From Notamacropus eugenii (Eukaryota; Chordata; Mammalia; Diprotodontia; Macropodidae), in the NCBI RefSeq assembly GCF_028372415.1, contig NC_092879.1, positions 94,584,241 to 94,648,240 on the forward strand: a stretch of 64,000 bases of DNA, given 5' to 3'. The translations under genes and the position numbers were made by a program. The notes under the pieces were generated by a model that was given only the letters and a program-made list of their open reading frames with translations, did not search any database and was not told where the DNA came from. Below are positions 1 through 11,536 of this stretch, piece after piece (the first letter of the stretch is position 1; each line of letters begins with the position of its first letter).

Positions 1-1200
1 ATGGCTCCAGCCACTTTTTCAAGATGGAGTCAAGAATTAGCAAGAGGAAGATGGACAGCATTCCTGTGATTTCATCATCTGACAGTATGGTCAAAGCAAA
101 GGTCACCAGGAGATGGGGTTTGGGGTGGATTTTTGTGGAGGGGGTTTGGGGGTTTCTTTCTTCTAGCCATTGACCATGAAGTTCATGGCCAGAAAACCAA
201 AATGCCAACTTGAGAAGTCAGAAAAGAGTGAAAGGTATGAGATTCCAGTGCGATCATTCCAGTTCAGAAAATGGCCCAATGGAAAATCTTCTTGATGCTT
301 TGTAGACTCTGGAATGGAAAATGTTCTTGATGCTTTGTAGACTCTGGAATGGTCACATCCATACATTTTGATGGCTGGTGCCCGAAAGGTGGGCAGATTC
401 TATTCTGCCACAGGTATACCTTGAGTTGGGGTTGTTTTTTATGTGGATCTGTAGTAGAAGAAGCAATTCCATTGAACTCAAAATGTAACTGAAGTTAACT
501 CTGCCTTTTGTTAAATCACTGTGAGCATTTTAATTGATTTCCTAATTATTCCCCCTGCTCTTCTCCATAGAAACTGTATTTTCTGCCTCAAATTATACCT
601 GAAATTATCTTTTGTTTTGGCTTTTCAAAAATAGGCTTCAGAAGAGATTCCTTCAGTATAAAAATTGAATCCATTTATTTAAATTTGTGGTTGAATAACG
701 TGGCACACCAGTACTTAAATACCCTTTGGGCTTTTCCTTGCTCAGTGTACCAAAAATCCATCGTTTTTGCCACCAGCCCTCACCCTGTGGTGCTGTAGGC
801 CTATGAGCAGTGGAGGACCACAATCCCAAAGGGCATGGCAGGGCATGTAGGCTGCAGCCAATCAGCAGGAATGATTTGGATGTGGCAAGTGGGAGGGGAT
901 TTAGTTATGATTGGAAAGGAAGATCAGCTAGGCATGTGGTAATGAGGAAAGGTAAAAGGTCCACATGATGGTACTCGGAATGTTTGAAGACCTAGTAAAG
1001 GCATGTTGGGTCAATCCCCCTATGGAGTATTTCTGAGAGGTCAAGAACGGACAGGAATCACAGGATGAAAAGGTATGGATGGGGTGATATGCTCATTGCC
1101 AGAGAGAATGCCACATCAGGCTAGATTCTTTCTTCTCTCGCTAGTCTTTGATTCCCTTTTCCTGGAACACTAGTTCCCTCTGATGTGATATCATGGTTTT
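1..1200. other. unassigned noncoding DNA
   Basis: No repeat family or coding exon is recognised here. Open frames are short and without known motifs. The only internal structure seen is the 35-bp tandem duplication listed separately. Confidence 0.6.
280..352. repeat. 35-bp tandem duplication, two copies
   Basis: Bases 280-314 are repeated directly at 315-349, with one c/g difference, and the first three bases of the unit recur at 350-352. The repeated text contains CTTGATGCTTTGTAGACTC. It looks like a local slippage duplication; no function is implied. Confidence 0.9.
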
Positions 1201-1431
1201 TGTTCAGTTATTTCAGTGACCCTATTGGGGGTTTTTTTGGTAAAGGTACTGGAGTGGTTTGTCCTTTCCTTCTCCAGCTCATTTGATAGATGAGGAAACT
1301 GAGGCAAACAGGGTGCAGTGGCATGCCCAGGGTCACACAGCTAGAAAGTGTCTGAGGCCAGATTTGAACTCAGGTCTTCCTGACTCTGGGGCCTGTGCTC
1401 TGTGTGCTATGTATGGTACCCTCTAGCTACC
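1201..1431 (-). mobile_element. tRNA-derived SINE with RTE-type tail (MAR1-like), antisense
   Basis: Read on the minus strand this has a tRNA-derived head with a B-box-like GAGTTCAAATC, then a CORE-like GTGTGACCCTGGGCA stretch, then a tail resembling RTE/BovB 3' ends. On the plus strand the tail is at 1201-1260. It is about 230 bp and roughly full length. Such SINEs are mobilised by RTE-clade LINEs. The exact subfamily cannot be named without a library. Confidence 0.85.
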
Positions 1432-1796
1432 TCGTAGACTGGTTTATGCCTGAGGTGGCTGTGGGGCATTTCAACAAAGATAAGGGTCCAGGGCAAGCTT
1501 CTGAGGGGATTTCCATGGCAGGGAAGTGGCCAGTGTCTATGCCATGTTGATAGAACTCCACTAGATGGTATCTGAGAGGTGGAAGCTTCAGGATGAGAAG
1601 TTTTTCAAAGCAATCAAGAGAATGAACATATGAATCTGGTACTTTCTTGTTTCTGGAATAACTGATTCTCAAACCACCCTGAAATTCACCTGCGTCAATG
1701 ACTCATCCCCATGGGATGAAGCATCTCTGGAGATAGATCGCTCATCCTAAAAACAACATTTTCTCTTAAATATTAGAACATTCTGAGCTGCTGTGT

Positions 1797-1895
1797 AGAG
1801 GCAGCACAGAATAATAGCTCATGTCAGGAGGACCTGGAATCCAATCTCCCTTCAGGCAGATACTAGCTGTGAGACTCTGTATATCTTAGGCTGCT
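1797..1895 (+). mobile_element. degraded tRNA-derived/MIR-like SINE head
   Basis: A run GTCAGGAGGACCTGGAATCC followed by ACTAGCTGTGAGACTC matches the B-box and core order of the SINEs elsewhere in the window, with many substitutions and no recognisable tail. Confidence 0.55.
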
Positions 1896-1924
1896 CCTTA
1901 AGACTTATCTTGGGAAAGTAGCCC

Positions 1925-2135
1925 CTACTGTGTACCAGGCACTGTGCTCAGTGCTTTACAATTATTATTCATTCGACCATCACAACAACTCTGGGAGGTA
2001 AATTTTATTATTATACCCACTTTACAAATGAGGAAACTGAGGTAAACAAGTTAAGTGGATACCTGTAGTCACATAGGTTAAATTTAGGTCTTCCTGACTT
2101 AAGGCCCAGTGCTCTAACCACTGTACCACCTAGCC
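1925..2135 (-). mobile_element. MIR/CORE-type SINE, antisense
   Basis: The minus strand runs from a tRNA-like head, through TCAGTTTCCTCATTTGTAAA, to a tail with ATAATAATAAAA and GTGCTTTAC. On the plus strand the core appears as AAATGAGGAAACTGAGG. The order and length fit a nearly complete old MIR-family element. Confidence 0.85.
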
Positions 2136-2559
2136 ATATCTAGCTGGGAATAACAAATTGTTATCTATATTTAGTTTGTTAAAGGAATACAACCTTATTC
2201 CATTTCTTAAGGGAATACCTATGTGATCTCCTCGATGTCAGTCTTCCCTCCAAAGATGCAGATTATGACCTCTCCATGCCCATATGATGTCTAGTTTTTG
2301 AGAACCACTCTAACTAGGTACAGAGAGGCTGGTCACCAGGAGAATGGTCATGGCAACCCAGGAAATGAAATTTCTTATGAAGAAAATAATCTACGAGGCC
2401 CAGGACATTTGAATGGCAACAAGTGCCATACCTTTTATTTAAGAAACGTCATAACATCTCTGTCTTGGCGTTGTGCTCTTGGTCTACATTTGCAGAAGGC
2501 CTAAGTCCAGTGACAAGGAGGTGATAGGTAGCCCCTCTGCACTCTGCCTTGGTTTCCTT
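2136..2559. other. unassigned noncoding DNA
   Basis: Nothing recognised: no long frame with known motifs and no repeat family I can name. Confidence 0.55.
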
Positions 2560-2881
2560 TGCATCCAATTCTGGCTGCCCCAGTCTAGAAATAACACTCT
2601 AGAAATGGAGATTACACAAAGGGGGCAACCAGCATGGGGAAGTCAGGGCCTTCAGTCCATGCCATCTGAGTCCCCGTTGGGACTGGGGGAGCTTAGCCTT
2701 CAGAAGAAAAGACTTCTGGGGCACATGCTCACTGACCATCTGTAAATATTCGAAAGGCTGTTATCAGAAAAGAGGGATAAAAAGTCTTTTCTCTTTGGCC
2801 TCGACAGACAAATGAGGAGCAATGGATGACTGAAAGGTGAAAGAATCACAATTAGACTGTATCAGGAAAAGCTTTCTAGCC
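2560..2881 (+). mobile_element. CR1-clade (L3-type) LINE 3' fragment
   Basis: The order CCAATTCTGGCTGCC, GACTGGGGGAGCTTAGCCTT, AATATTCGAAAGGCTGT and TCAGGAAAAGCTTTCTA follows the 3' region of CR1/L3 LINEs as also seen, inverted, at 10965-11510. It is heavily diverged, so it is an ancient insertion. No reading frame survives. Confidence 0.75.
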
Positions 2882-3636
2882 AAAGGCAGAGTAAAGTAAT
2901 GAGCTTCTGCCCCACCGAGGGCTCCAAGCACAGGCTGGGCTACCCATCACAGGGGATGGCAAAGTGGGGCCGTTCAGGGAATGGACATCAGAGGATTCTG
3001 AGATTCTGGGATACACAAAGTCAGTGGACAGGCTCCTTTCTCTCAGGAGTTCCTGGCCCCCATGTGCCAACTGAGAAGGGAAGGTGCTCCATAAGCCTGC
3101 TGGGATTATTTACGTGCCATTTCTACTCTTGATCTAGCCCAATCAGCTTTTCCTGAGCAACAGAGACTCACGTAATCTTCCTATCCCTTTTGTTTACTAA
3201 GGTAGATAAAAAAGAGACAGCACTTGGTATGCCTGGGGAAGACTTGTAATCTCCTTGCAGCAATGAAAGTTTCATGTTCCCCTCTCTTTCTCTGCCTCCA
3301 TCCCTTAGGAAACTGTAGCTACAAGGAGAAGATGGTTGATTGATCAAGATTATCTGATCCCAAAAGACACATTCTCCTAGAAGAAGTGATGAATGTTGTC
3401 ACTCTGTGCAGATGCCCACTCCCACCCACATACCTGGTAACTGGTACTCCAAGCATCAGTGCCTTCCTCAGCATCTCCAGCCCCAGAAGGAGCCAGGGTA
3501 CACAGCAAGTGACCGAAGCAAGGTTAGCCTGCTTGGGGACCCTGGTAGCAAAGGGTACAATTTCTTTTCAATAATTTGACCAGAGCCACCTTCTTTTCCC
3601 CTGCTAGGTTTCAGCAAGTATGTATATATTTCTTAA
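2882..3636. other. unassigned noncoding DNA
   Basis: No repeat family or gene recognised. Short frames on both strands overlap each other and have no family resemblance. Confidence 0.55.
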
Positions 3637-3726
3637 CATATACATATACACACATGCATATGCACATGAACACACACTCACACGCATACATGCATACACA
3701 CAAATTCATACATACACACATATAAA
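3637..3726. repeat. imperfect (CA)n-rich simple repeat
   Basis: About 90 bp of interrupted CA, CATA and CACACT units, such as ACATACACACATATAAAA near the right end. It is an old microsatellite broken by substitutions. Confidence 0.85.
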
Positions 3727-4004
3727 ACTCATTCAGAACAGATGGGTTGAAAGAGAACCTTGCAAGTGTTTGGAAGAAAAATTGTTAATGGTAAAAAATG
3801 CAAGGATCTATCCTAAATGCATTCTGTTTTCTTAGCAAGTATCTCAGAAAGCTATCAAATTTATAGTATGTGTTATTCTTACAGTGTTCACATAAAGGTA
3901 CCCCAAAATAATTCCTTATCACCATCTTTCAAATATTTTAATATCTACCTCTCCAGACACCTGTCCTTTGCCCCTTCCCTAACTGGTCCTAGACAAACAA
4001 TGTG

Positions 4005-4185
4005 ATACAGGGGGAAGAGCAATGAATTTGGAGTCAGAAAACCTGAATATGAATGCCTTCCCCTTCCCCCAGCCACCCCCACACTTCCTCTCTCGAGCAC
4101 CTTGGGCAAGTCCCTTTACCTCTCTGGGACTCACTTTCCCCATCTATAAAACGAATGGTTTGGACTATCTGGCCTTGGAGAGGCT
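4005..4185 (+). mobile_element. MIR-type SINE
   Basis: GGAGTCAGAAAACCTGAAT is followed by CTTGGGCAAGTCCCTTTACC and CCCCATCTATAAAACGAATG, the usual B-box to CORE order of MIR in sense. A pyrimidine-rich stretch has expanded in the middle. Confidence 0.8.
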
Positions 4186-5089
4186 GGGAAAAGGAACTGT
4201 TCTAGTCAGCAAACACAAATATGTTGAATTTATTTCTGTTCTGAAAAACACACAGAACCCCTCATGGGAACAACATGGAGAAACTTTGATCTTTCTCTAT
4301 CCTATCTTTGAGACTTTTGATACTAGGGAAGAGCCTGGGAACCAAAAGTCTTAGGTTAGGGAGGGCCTTGAAGTTAGGGGCCTTTCCGAAGGTTCTCTGG
4401 GATGAAGTCCTACCTCCTTACGTAGCCCCAGAAAAATGCCCTGGCTGTGCTCTGGGGAGCCTGGGAGTGCTGGGCCCCAGGAATTACAGCACTTTACCCA
4501 TAGTGTCATATAGATAATGGGGATGGACTGGGGGGTGGAGGGGGAAGAGGTCTGCATCTAAGCAGCCGATGCTTATACTTGCCAAGGGCCAGGCAATGTT
4601 TGAGCATATGCCCTTGAGACTCCAGCATGTGAAGCAATAAGCCAGGTTCACTTCTACCTTGTGAGAACAGGCTTTATTTGCTATTTGTTTGACTTTTGCT
4701 GGTGTGTATTTGCCATCCTACACACTTCAGTGGGAGGAACTTGGCTTTTAATCGTCGACAAGAGTTTATGAAATGTGTTCTCCTAGACAGTTACATAAGA
4801 TGTAAAGAACTGTTTTCCATAAAGCATTTCCCAATGTTTTCTCCCCAAATAGAGGTGGTGTGGCGTGGATTCTGGCCCTTTCCTATTGCCCTGGCCTTCC
4901 TCAGCTCATCAAACCAGAGTGCCGAGAACTGAATGGAGCCCTTTCTCCACATGTGTGTGCCCAGGGCCACTGGCCATGGCGCCACCATATTCATGGTCCT
5001 AGGTGCCTGGTCATGCTAATGCAGCCCATACGTATGGAGACTTTGCTTACTGCTGCCATGTTGTACCATTGGCTCATTCACTGTAATTC
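4186..5089. other. unassigned noncoding DNA
   Basis: No recognised feature. A 110-codon frame over 4022-4354 starts inside the MIR and has no domain, so it is treated as chance. Confidence 0.55.
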
Positions 5090-5260
5090 CACAAGCTTTT
5101 ACCAAGTGCCAAGTACTATGCTAGTTGGTAACATACCAAGCCAGAAATGAAAAGACAATCTGCCCTCAAGGAACTTGCCTTCTACTGGAGGAGAACAGTA
5201 AATCAATAAGCACTGTTCACCAAGCGTTGTGCTAAAGGCTGGTGTGTGAAGAGGAATAAA
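5090..5260 (-). mobile_element. L2 LINE 3' end, antisense
   Basis: The plus strand reads CCAAGTGCCAAGTACTATGC then CTGCCCTCAAGGAACTTGCC. This is the complement of the L2 3' end, where 'gag ctc cttgag ggcag' precedes 'gcctggcacatag'. It is diverged. Confidence 0.75.
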
Positions 5261-5330
5261 CGGCACAAAGGATAAGTAATTGAGGGGTGGAGGGAGACAG
5301 AAACTCACATCTAAGAGAATTAGTTAAGAG

Positions 5331-5535
5331 TCAGTCAGCAAGCATTTCCTGAGGGCCTACTATGTGGGAGCTGCTTTGCTAAGGCCGGGGAAGCAAATGA
5401 AGGTAAACAGAAGTATGCCCTGTCTTTAAGGAGCTCCCAGTCGAATGGGGAGATCATATGCAAGCAACAGCACCAACACAATATAGACAGAAAAGACAGG
5501 GACAGTGTCAGAGGGAAGGCCTTGAGATGAAGGAG
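5331..5535 (-). mobile_element. L2 LINE 3' end, antisense, second copy
   Basis: It starts TCAGTCAGCAAGCATTTCCT, then GGGCCTACTATGTGGGAGC and TTTAAGGAGCTCCCAGTC, the same antisense L2 3' layout as at 5090-5260. The two lie side by side in one orientation, either as separate insertions or as an old duplication. Confidence 0.75.
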
Positions 5536-6346
5536 GCCTCAGATCCTGTTCAGACAAACTGCTGCCTAGCAGCACCTCCCCATTCTGGTACTTGTGAAAT
5601 GGCTTTTTGGAACCCACACTTCAGAAGCGACGTGCTTCTCCCTCCTGAATTGGACCTCGTTAGATTCTATAGCCCAGAGAGGTCTTTGAACCTGCCTCTG
5701 TCACCCAGGACATTACTCATCCCTCCCAGATCTGTTCTTCCTGTACTAGACACTCTTTCTCCTTCTCATTCAAGAAATTAAATTGCAAACACTAGTAATT
5801 TGCTTGTTGAGCACGTGATGACTCTCAGTCTGATTTATGTTATGGGTGAAAATTCATGTTCCATGAGAGAATTTTTGAAGAGTCATTTAATGCAATCAGT
5901 GGTAATATCACTGAAGATGAGAGTATTTTTAATTGTAGAACTGCAGATTGCCATGTACTGAGAGGGCCTATTATCTAAGGGGCAAAACAATGAGAGGAAA
6001 AGAGAGGAAAGCTAGAACTTCTGAAATCGCTAGCTCTTCAGCACCTCGCCTAAAGGAAAACTCGAGCAAAAGACATGGTTTATGGTTCTGCAAAGGTGAC
6101 TTTATTGACAGCAAAAATGACTTGCCAGTAATGATGAATTTCAGCTTTTCTTCCCATAAAAAGAAACCCAGAATGCAGAAGCTCTCACGCATTGCATTAA
6201 GCTTAATTTGCCAGGAATTCAGTAAAACAAATGAAGCCCTGTTATTGCATACAGAGCACAGGAGAAACTTTAGGTGCCAATGTCGGTGCTACCCGGCCTG
6301 CTTTAGGCTTATGTGAGGATTGGTGCAAGGTCACAGAGAATGAACA
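5536..6346. other. unassigned noncoding DNA with an AT-rich candidate regulatory patch
   Basis: No gene recognised. A 122-codon frame at 5948-6316 is basic and serine-rich without a known domain, and is judged chance. The part 5770-5945 is AT-rich and holds a CACGTG E-box next to GATGACTC, noted as a weak conserved-element candidate. Confidence 0.5.
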
Positions 6347-6722
6347 TCCAGAGAGAGCATCCAGAGCAGGGTGGCCTGCAGCTCACATCACATGATGCTC
6401 CCTTGAAGGAACTCCCAATGTTGAGCCTGGAGAACAAGACTCAGAGCAGGGACCACATGAGTTGCCTTCAGGTATTTCAGGGGGTTGCCATGTGGAAGAA
6501 AGGTTAGACATCTTTGCTTGGCCCTGGAAGTAAAAGTGGAAGCAATGAACTGAAGTAACCGACAGATGGCGTAAGACTTGAGATAAGGAAAATCAACTCA
6601 AAGGAAAATGGGCTGGCTCACTGCTGGGCAACCACTTGGCAGCTGTTTTGTAGAGGGATGCTTGTTCAGATATGGGTTAAACTAGCTGGCCTCAGAGCTT
6701 CCTTCTGACAGATTCAGATGGA
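6347..6722 (+). mobile_element. CR1-clade (L3-type) LINE 3' end
   Basis: Sense text CATCCAGAGCAGGGTGGCC, AATGTTGAGCCTGGAGAAC, AATGGGCTGGCTCACTGC and TGCTTGTTCAGATATGGGTT keeps the order of the CR1/L3 3' region almost to the terminus. It is an ancient, non-coding relic, and longer than the piece at 2560-2881. Confidence 0.8.
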
Positions 6723-7050
6723 TCTTTGGGGTCAGTGGCAATCATTTCCATTTCCATTTCCTTCTCCACTCAGCTGATACAATGTGCAATCTTGGTACAA
6801 AGGTCAGAATCAGAAAACCCGGTATTGGGTGAGGTCACAGCTTGGGACTCCTCCTTCCCTAAGCATGCCCTGGGCCTTCATCCAGGTGTGTCACATTTGG
6901 TCTGTTTCTTTGGGCCTGTGTTTGAAATTCCTAATATAGCCCCAGCATTATAGGCTTCCAGTTCACAGCTCATTTGTGACAATTCCTTTTTAGCCAGGTT
7001 TAGGGAAGAAAGACAAGTGAGGAAGACAACGGCAGAAAATGTAGGGTTAA
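6723..7050. other. unassigned noncoding DNA
   Basis: Nothing recognised in this short interval between two CR1/L3 pieces. Confidence 0.5.
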
Positions 7051-7123
7051 CAGATCATAGAATCCCCGGGATAGACCTCAGAGATCATGTAGTCCAATCC
7101 CCTCATTTTAGAGAGGAAGGAGC
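7051..7123 (-). mobile_element. CR1/L3 LINE terminal fragment, antisense
   Basis: ATCATAGAATCCCCGGGATAG then ATGTAGTCCAATCCCCTCAT is the complement of the CR1/L3 terminus. Only about 70 bp can be followed. Confidence 0.6.
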
Positions 7124-7162
7124 CTGAAGAAAAAGAAAAAAAACATATTTTATGTAGACAAT

Positions 7163-7391
7163 GGGGTCAGCTAGGTGACACAGTCGATAGAGCACTGGAC
7201 CAGGAGTTAGGAAGACCTGAGTTCAAATCCAGCCTCAGATACTTACTAACTGTGCAACCCTGGACAAGTCACTTAACCCTGTTTGCCTCAGTTCTCTTAC
7301 CTGTAAAATGAGATGGAGAAGGAAATGGCAAACCTCTCCAAGAAAACCCCACAGGGGGTGACAAAGAGTCAGACACAACTGAAGAACAACA
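7163..7391 (+). mobile_element. tRNA-derived SINE with RTE-type tail (MAR1-like), full length
   Basis: Head GTCAGCTAGGTGACACAGTC, B-box GAGTTCAAATCC, core ACAAGTCACTTAACCCTG, then tail GACAAAGAGTCAGACACAAC and GAAGAACAACAGAAA. The tail motif is shared with RTE/BovB LINE ends, the expected partner for mobilisation. About 229 bp, complete and moderately diverged. Confidence 0.92.
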
Positions 7392-9012
7392 GAAATTGTT
7401 GCCCAGGATTGCCCATGAGGGCCTGACCAACTTGCTAAGGTTAAAGGGTTAGGGCCATTTTTGAGTTTGTGTCTTTTTCACAGTATTGAGCATTACCATG
7501 GAGTGATTGTGTCTCCACATCAGGGCTGGTGTGACTGAGGCTGAATCCCAACCATCCTTCTTATCACAAGCCTGTAACTAGAGTTAGACAGTGAGTCAGA
7601 TGGCAATCAAGAAGAAACTGGAGCAGAGCTCAATGCAGATCTTGTTCCTTCCCATATCCACACAGCTTCCCCAGGGAGCTGCTCATGGCAGCTCTAGAGA
7701 AGCACTAATAGAACTTCTCAAGTACAGGACCCAAGGGTAGACTTGGCCAGAGGCAGTGGGAAAGCGATAAGAGAGCCAGGCCACAGCCTACCAGGGAGAA
7801 AAGGGTGCAGCATGTGGTCCTGCAGCTAGAGGACCAGCCAGGGGCTGAGCCAAATGGAAGAGCCTGCTACTGTTCTGCCATCCAACCCATGAGCATGATG
7901 CTGGCAACCCCAAGTTTCTCTTCCTCCTAGGAGAATCCCAGCCCTTAGGCTAGTATTATAAGGCCCATGATTTATGTAAGTCCCTGGGATAGAAAATGGG
8001 ATTTCCTAGATGTGGACAGTGGTCTCTCTAGCATCTCCAAGTTCATATCCCTTCTAGGGGAATATGAACCTTCCAGTTAGGCTGGAGACCTGTTTAGGTC
8101 CTTGGCATAGAAAGTGGGACTCACTGGAGGGATAGAGAATATCTTGAGGCTTATGGGCTCCTGAGACCCCTTTGTGTTTGTCTGCATTTTTTTAGCATGG
8201 AAATCAAAGTTGCCCTTTATCCAATATTTCTAGCTTGAGTGTTCATACAGGAGCTGGGGCCCTGTTGCTCATTTCTGGGGCTATTTAAGAATGATTTCAA
8301 TCACCAGGTTCCCGGGGAAATCCAGCTAGGGGTAAAAGGAGTCAAAGAAATATGATTGGGGTAGGAAGGAACAGTCTCTCCAAATCAAATCTAGGCTGTG
8401 TAGACCCAGAGCTGGAATTTGGGAATACGGGTCACACCCTGAAACAGCCCAAAAGCACCAAACTGAGACTTGGGTTTAATAAAGAACCTCTCTCACCTGG
8501 TGTCATCAAAGGCAATCTCTCACCTCCAGGGCACAATCTTTTCAAGGGATGTTTGGAATCAAAGCTCGAAACATGAAGTTCTGATCTTCTGTGTCTGCAA
8601 GGACTCTCAGGGCACTTTTTAAATGAGCCAAAGTGAGTTTGGTTTGCTTTTTCCTGTTGTCTTGGCCTTGCCTGCCCCTCCTCTTCCTCCTCTCCATGGT
8701 GGACAGCACTCATATGCCTGGTTTCTGTCCTCCATCCCCCAGGGCAGCTGCCTGACAATGCTGCTATATGTGTGTACTTTGGAAAGGTGCCTTGGGAGGA
8801 AAGCTACTATAAAAATGTAAAATACTGCGTGCAATAAGGTCAGAACTCCTTTTGCAGCTTTAAGGCAAAACGAGCTGTATTGCTCACTTCTGCAGTTAGA
8901 AAATTCTAAGCAAAACGTAGACATGCCTGGGAACCAATGCTGTAATACTATTTTTTCTCCAAAGTATAAGTCCATAAATGGGGGCCCACTTCCTTGCTTC
9001 TGGAAACATACC

Positions 9013-9016
<4 letters not shown>
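7392..9016. other. unassigned noncoding DNA
   Basis: No gene or repeat family named. Two weakly similar blocks lie about 125 bp apart (near 7935-8010 and 8070-8130), sharing 'ggctag/ggctgg', 'gtcc.tggcatagaaa.tggga'. Long frames at 8432-9083 on the minus strand run through the TG repeat and carry no domain. Confidence 0.55.

Positions 9017-9055
<39 letters not shown>
9017..9055. repeat. (TG)n microsatellite, about 19 units
   Basis: An uninterrupted TG run of 39 bp. Its purity and length suggest it is polymorphic. It opens spurious TH- and VC-repeat frames on both strands. Confidence 0.97.
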
Positions 9056-9056
<1 letters not shown>

Positions 9057-10014
9057 GTGGCCCATAGGCAAAAATGGGTCCATTTACAAATGGAGAGACA
9101 CATCTGAAAATGGCCAGGTAACTGTTGCCCCAAAGTGAGGAACCATTTGTGACCAAAGTCAAGTTCACTGGAAAGCCAAATGGAAAGAGGCCAATACAAT
9201 GTGAATGTCAGCTTATATTCAAACTTCACAATACAAACAATACTTCACCAAACAAGGCAATGAATGCTTTGGAAGGTTTTCTTTGTATTCCAGCTTCGAG
9301 AAACTGGCTTTTCTGGCTTTGCCACTAACTTACTGGAGACCCGGAGTTTCCATGGGAAAGACCCTGAAAGGAGGACTCCTACTAAATGCTCTACTAAGGA
9401 GAAATTTGACCCTAGTCCTATGATATTCCGTTCCCATTGGGGTAAAGATTTGGTGATTTTATTTACCTTCAGAGTCCTGATAGTTTTAAATGGTGTTCCT
9501 TCTTTGGGGGGGCCCAAGTGGCCCTTCGCTGTCCTGTAGACTTATTAAATGGAATGAGGAGTCATAAAGTGACAAGTCTGAACTGGAGGGGACCTTATGG
9601 CTGTCCATTACTAAGTTGTCAAGCGCCCTCATTTGTAGAACAGTGCAGAGTCATACTGAATAACTCAACATAATTGTGAAGGGGTAAAAGGGAATGAACT
9701 TGAGGAATAGGGAGGGCTAGACTGATTGATGAAAGCTAGGTTTAGGAAGAAGGCAGAACTAGCCACAGAAGTGAGGAGACTTTCAGAGCTCTGTGTCATG
9801 GAGCTGGCATAGTTATGAGGAATGATGACAGACCTTGCTATTACCACCCATTCTTGTGGGGGAAGTGGAGATGTTTTAAGTATTGGGAGTCAAGAATGTT
9901 GATAAACTTAGAGACCAAGAAACAAAGGCTAGGTGACATTGTTAGGGATATTATTCAGGTATGGGTGGAACCAGACACCTTCTCAGGTTTGTCTCTTACA
10001 ACTCAGAGACTCTA
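9056..10014. other. unassigned noncoding DNA
   Basis: No recognised gene. A possible CR1/L3 trace near 9570-9640 (AACTGGAGGGGACCTTATGG) is too short to call. Confidence 0.5.
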
Positions 10015-10135
10015 TGATTAGAGGAGAGACAACTAAAGCCCAGAGGGGGCATATGGGTAGTAAAAAGCAGAGAAAAGATTTGAATCCAGTTCCCCTCACT
10101 CCAGATTTTTTTTCACCATGCAGTGCTGTCTCCTT
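10015..10135 (-). mobile_element. degraded MIR-like SINE, antisense
   Basis: ACTAAAGCCCAGAGGGGGC, GATTTGAATCCAGTTCCCC and CACCATGCAGTGCTGTCTCC follow the antisense MIR core-to-head order with many changes. Confidence 0.45.
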
Positions 10136-10535
10136 CACAGGAAAGTTCTCTTATATGCAAAGCATAACAGAGAGATCTAAAACAATACTTGGGATTGGTA
10201 TCTATTTAAAATGAACTACTTGAAATGAGCTTAGGAAACAAGTGACAGACCTATGGAAATGGCAACAGACTGAATCTCAATGAGGTTTTCAGGCAACAAA
10301 GGAGCCAGATCTTTGCTTTTCCATTCCATTTGCTGAATCAATATTGAAGCAAGCCACAAAGTGCTTCATGGCCCCTTTTATTGAATGTTCGTACCATCAT
10401 ACTGGATCACAAGTGCACTTTGATGATAGAAAGAGCCCTGTGTATGTCTGAAAGCTATCGAAGACAGAATTCTTGGGCTGCTTTGTCTTGGCTTTGGTCT
10501 TGCAGGGAAAGGAGTAGAAGGAGAGAAAGTGTGGC
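10136..10535. other. unassigned noncoding DNA
   Basis: Nothing recognised. Confidence 0.5.
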
Positions 10536-10650
10536 TTTACAGAATCGTAGCATTTCCAAGCCAGTTGGGATCAGCTACTCTGATACATTTATCTCAGAAA
10601 GGGAGGCCCAGAGAAGGAAAGAGACTCACCCAAGATCATTCCATGAGGGG
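10536..10650 (-). mobile_element. CR1/L3 or MIR-like terminal fragment
   Basis: CAGAATCGTAGCATTTCCAAG then AGAAAGGGAGGCCCAGAG resembles the start of antisense CR1/L3 ends joined to a core-like stretch. The assignment is weak. Confidence 0.4.
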
Positions 10651-10964
10651 GGTTCCTCAGTGTCTTCACTGACACATTTCTCATGTAGAGAACACATGCA
10701 TAAGAGCCAGAGATTCATGTAACAAAACATCAAGGCATGAATCAGCACATGGGTTCACAAACATGAGAATACATGAGAATGCAGTAGAAGATACCATTAC
10801 CTTTGGAATATCCCATGCTTTTATTTGTGAATTTTTTGTCTTCCTGATGTTTTACTAAATTTCTTATCCTACCAAATGCACCAGCAAATATGATCTGAGA
10901 ATTCATTTGTAAAATAGTCATGTTCTCAGCTTCCTGGTATATTATCTTCTCATAGAAACCCAGA
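10651..10964. other. unassigned noncoding DNA
   Basis: AT-rich single-copy-looking sequence with no gene or repeat that I can name. Confidence 0.5.
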
Positions 10965-11510
10965 TTCCAAGAATTGGAAGGGTTCTTAGGGGCCATCTTG
11001 TTTGACCCATGCCTGGATCAAAATTCCCTTGACAGTGTACCCAACAAGTGATCATCTCGTGTCTGCTTGAATACTTCCAGGGATCTCCTCAGGCAGCCCA
11101 GGCCACTTGAGGACAGTTCCAGTTTTAAGAAAGGTCCCTGTACATATTGGGTGTAAATCTGCCTCCCTGCAACTTTCCCTTCTGGCTGCTCCTCATTCTG
11201 CCTCTGTCTCTTCCAAGGCTTTTCTTCTCCAGGATAAACATCCCAGATTCTCTCAACCATTCTTTTTCTTCCCCTACCTATATTCTGTCTGGTAGCTGCC
11301 CTTCTGGAAATTCATTGCCAGGAACTGAGCACAGTATTTCAAATGTGATCTGACCAAGGCCTATCACCTCTCTTGTCCTAAGGAATCAGGTCTCTCTTAA
11401 GATAACTCTAGATTTTGGAGCTGTCATATCACATTCTTGACTCATTTTGAGCTTGCAGTCCACTAAAAACCCCAGATCTTTCTCAGCCACATTGTCATCT
11501 GGCTAAGTCC
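10965..11510 (-). mobile_element. CR1-clade (L3-type) LINE, antisense, ~545 bp
   Basis: The plus strand has CCAAGAATTGGAAGGGTTC, GCTTGAATACTTCCAGGGAT, TTTTCTTCTCCAGGATAAAC, CATCCCAGATTCTCTCAACC and CAGTATTTCAAATGTGATCT. These match, in order, the complement of CR1-clade 3' sequence as known from bird CR1 and mammalian L3. The frame is lost. This is the longest CR1-type piece in the window. Confidence 0.85.
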
Positions 11511-11536
11511 CTCTACTTCCATTTGTATTCCATGGA

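Noticed and set aside
7163..7240. tRNA genes at the SINE heads
   Set aside because: The B-box-like GAGTTCAAATCC is part of dispersed SINEs with tails; no complete cloverleaf or acceptor pairing is present.
8619..9229. Minus-strand frames rich in TH repeats near 9.0 kb
   Set aside because: They are read through the (TG)n microsatellite in several frames at once, a by-product of the repeat.
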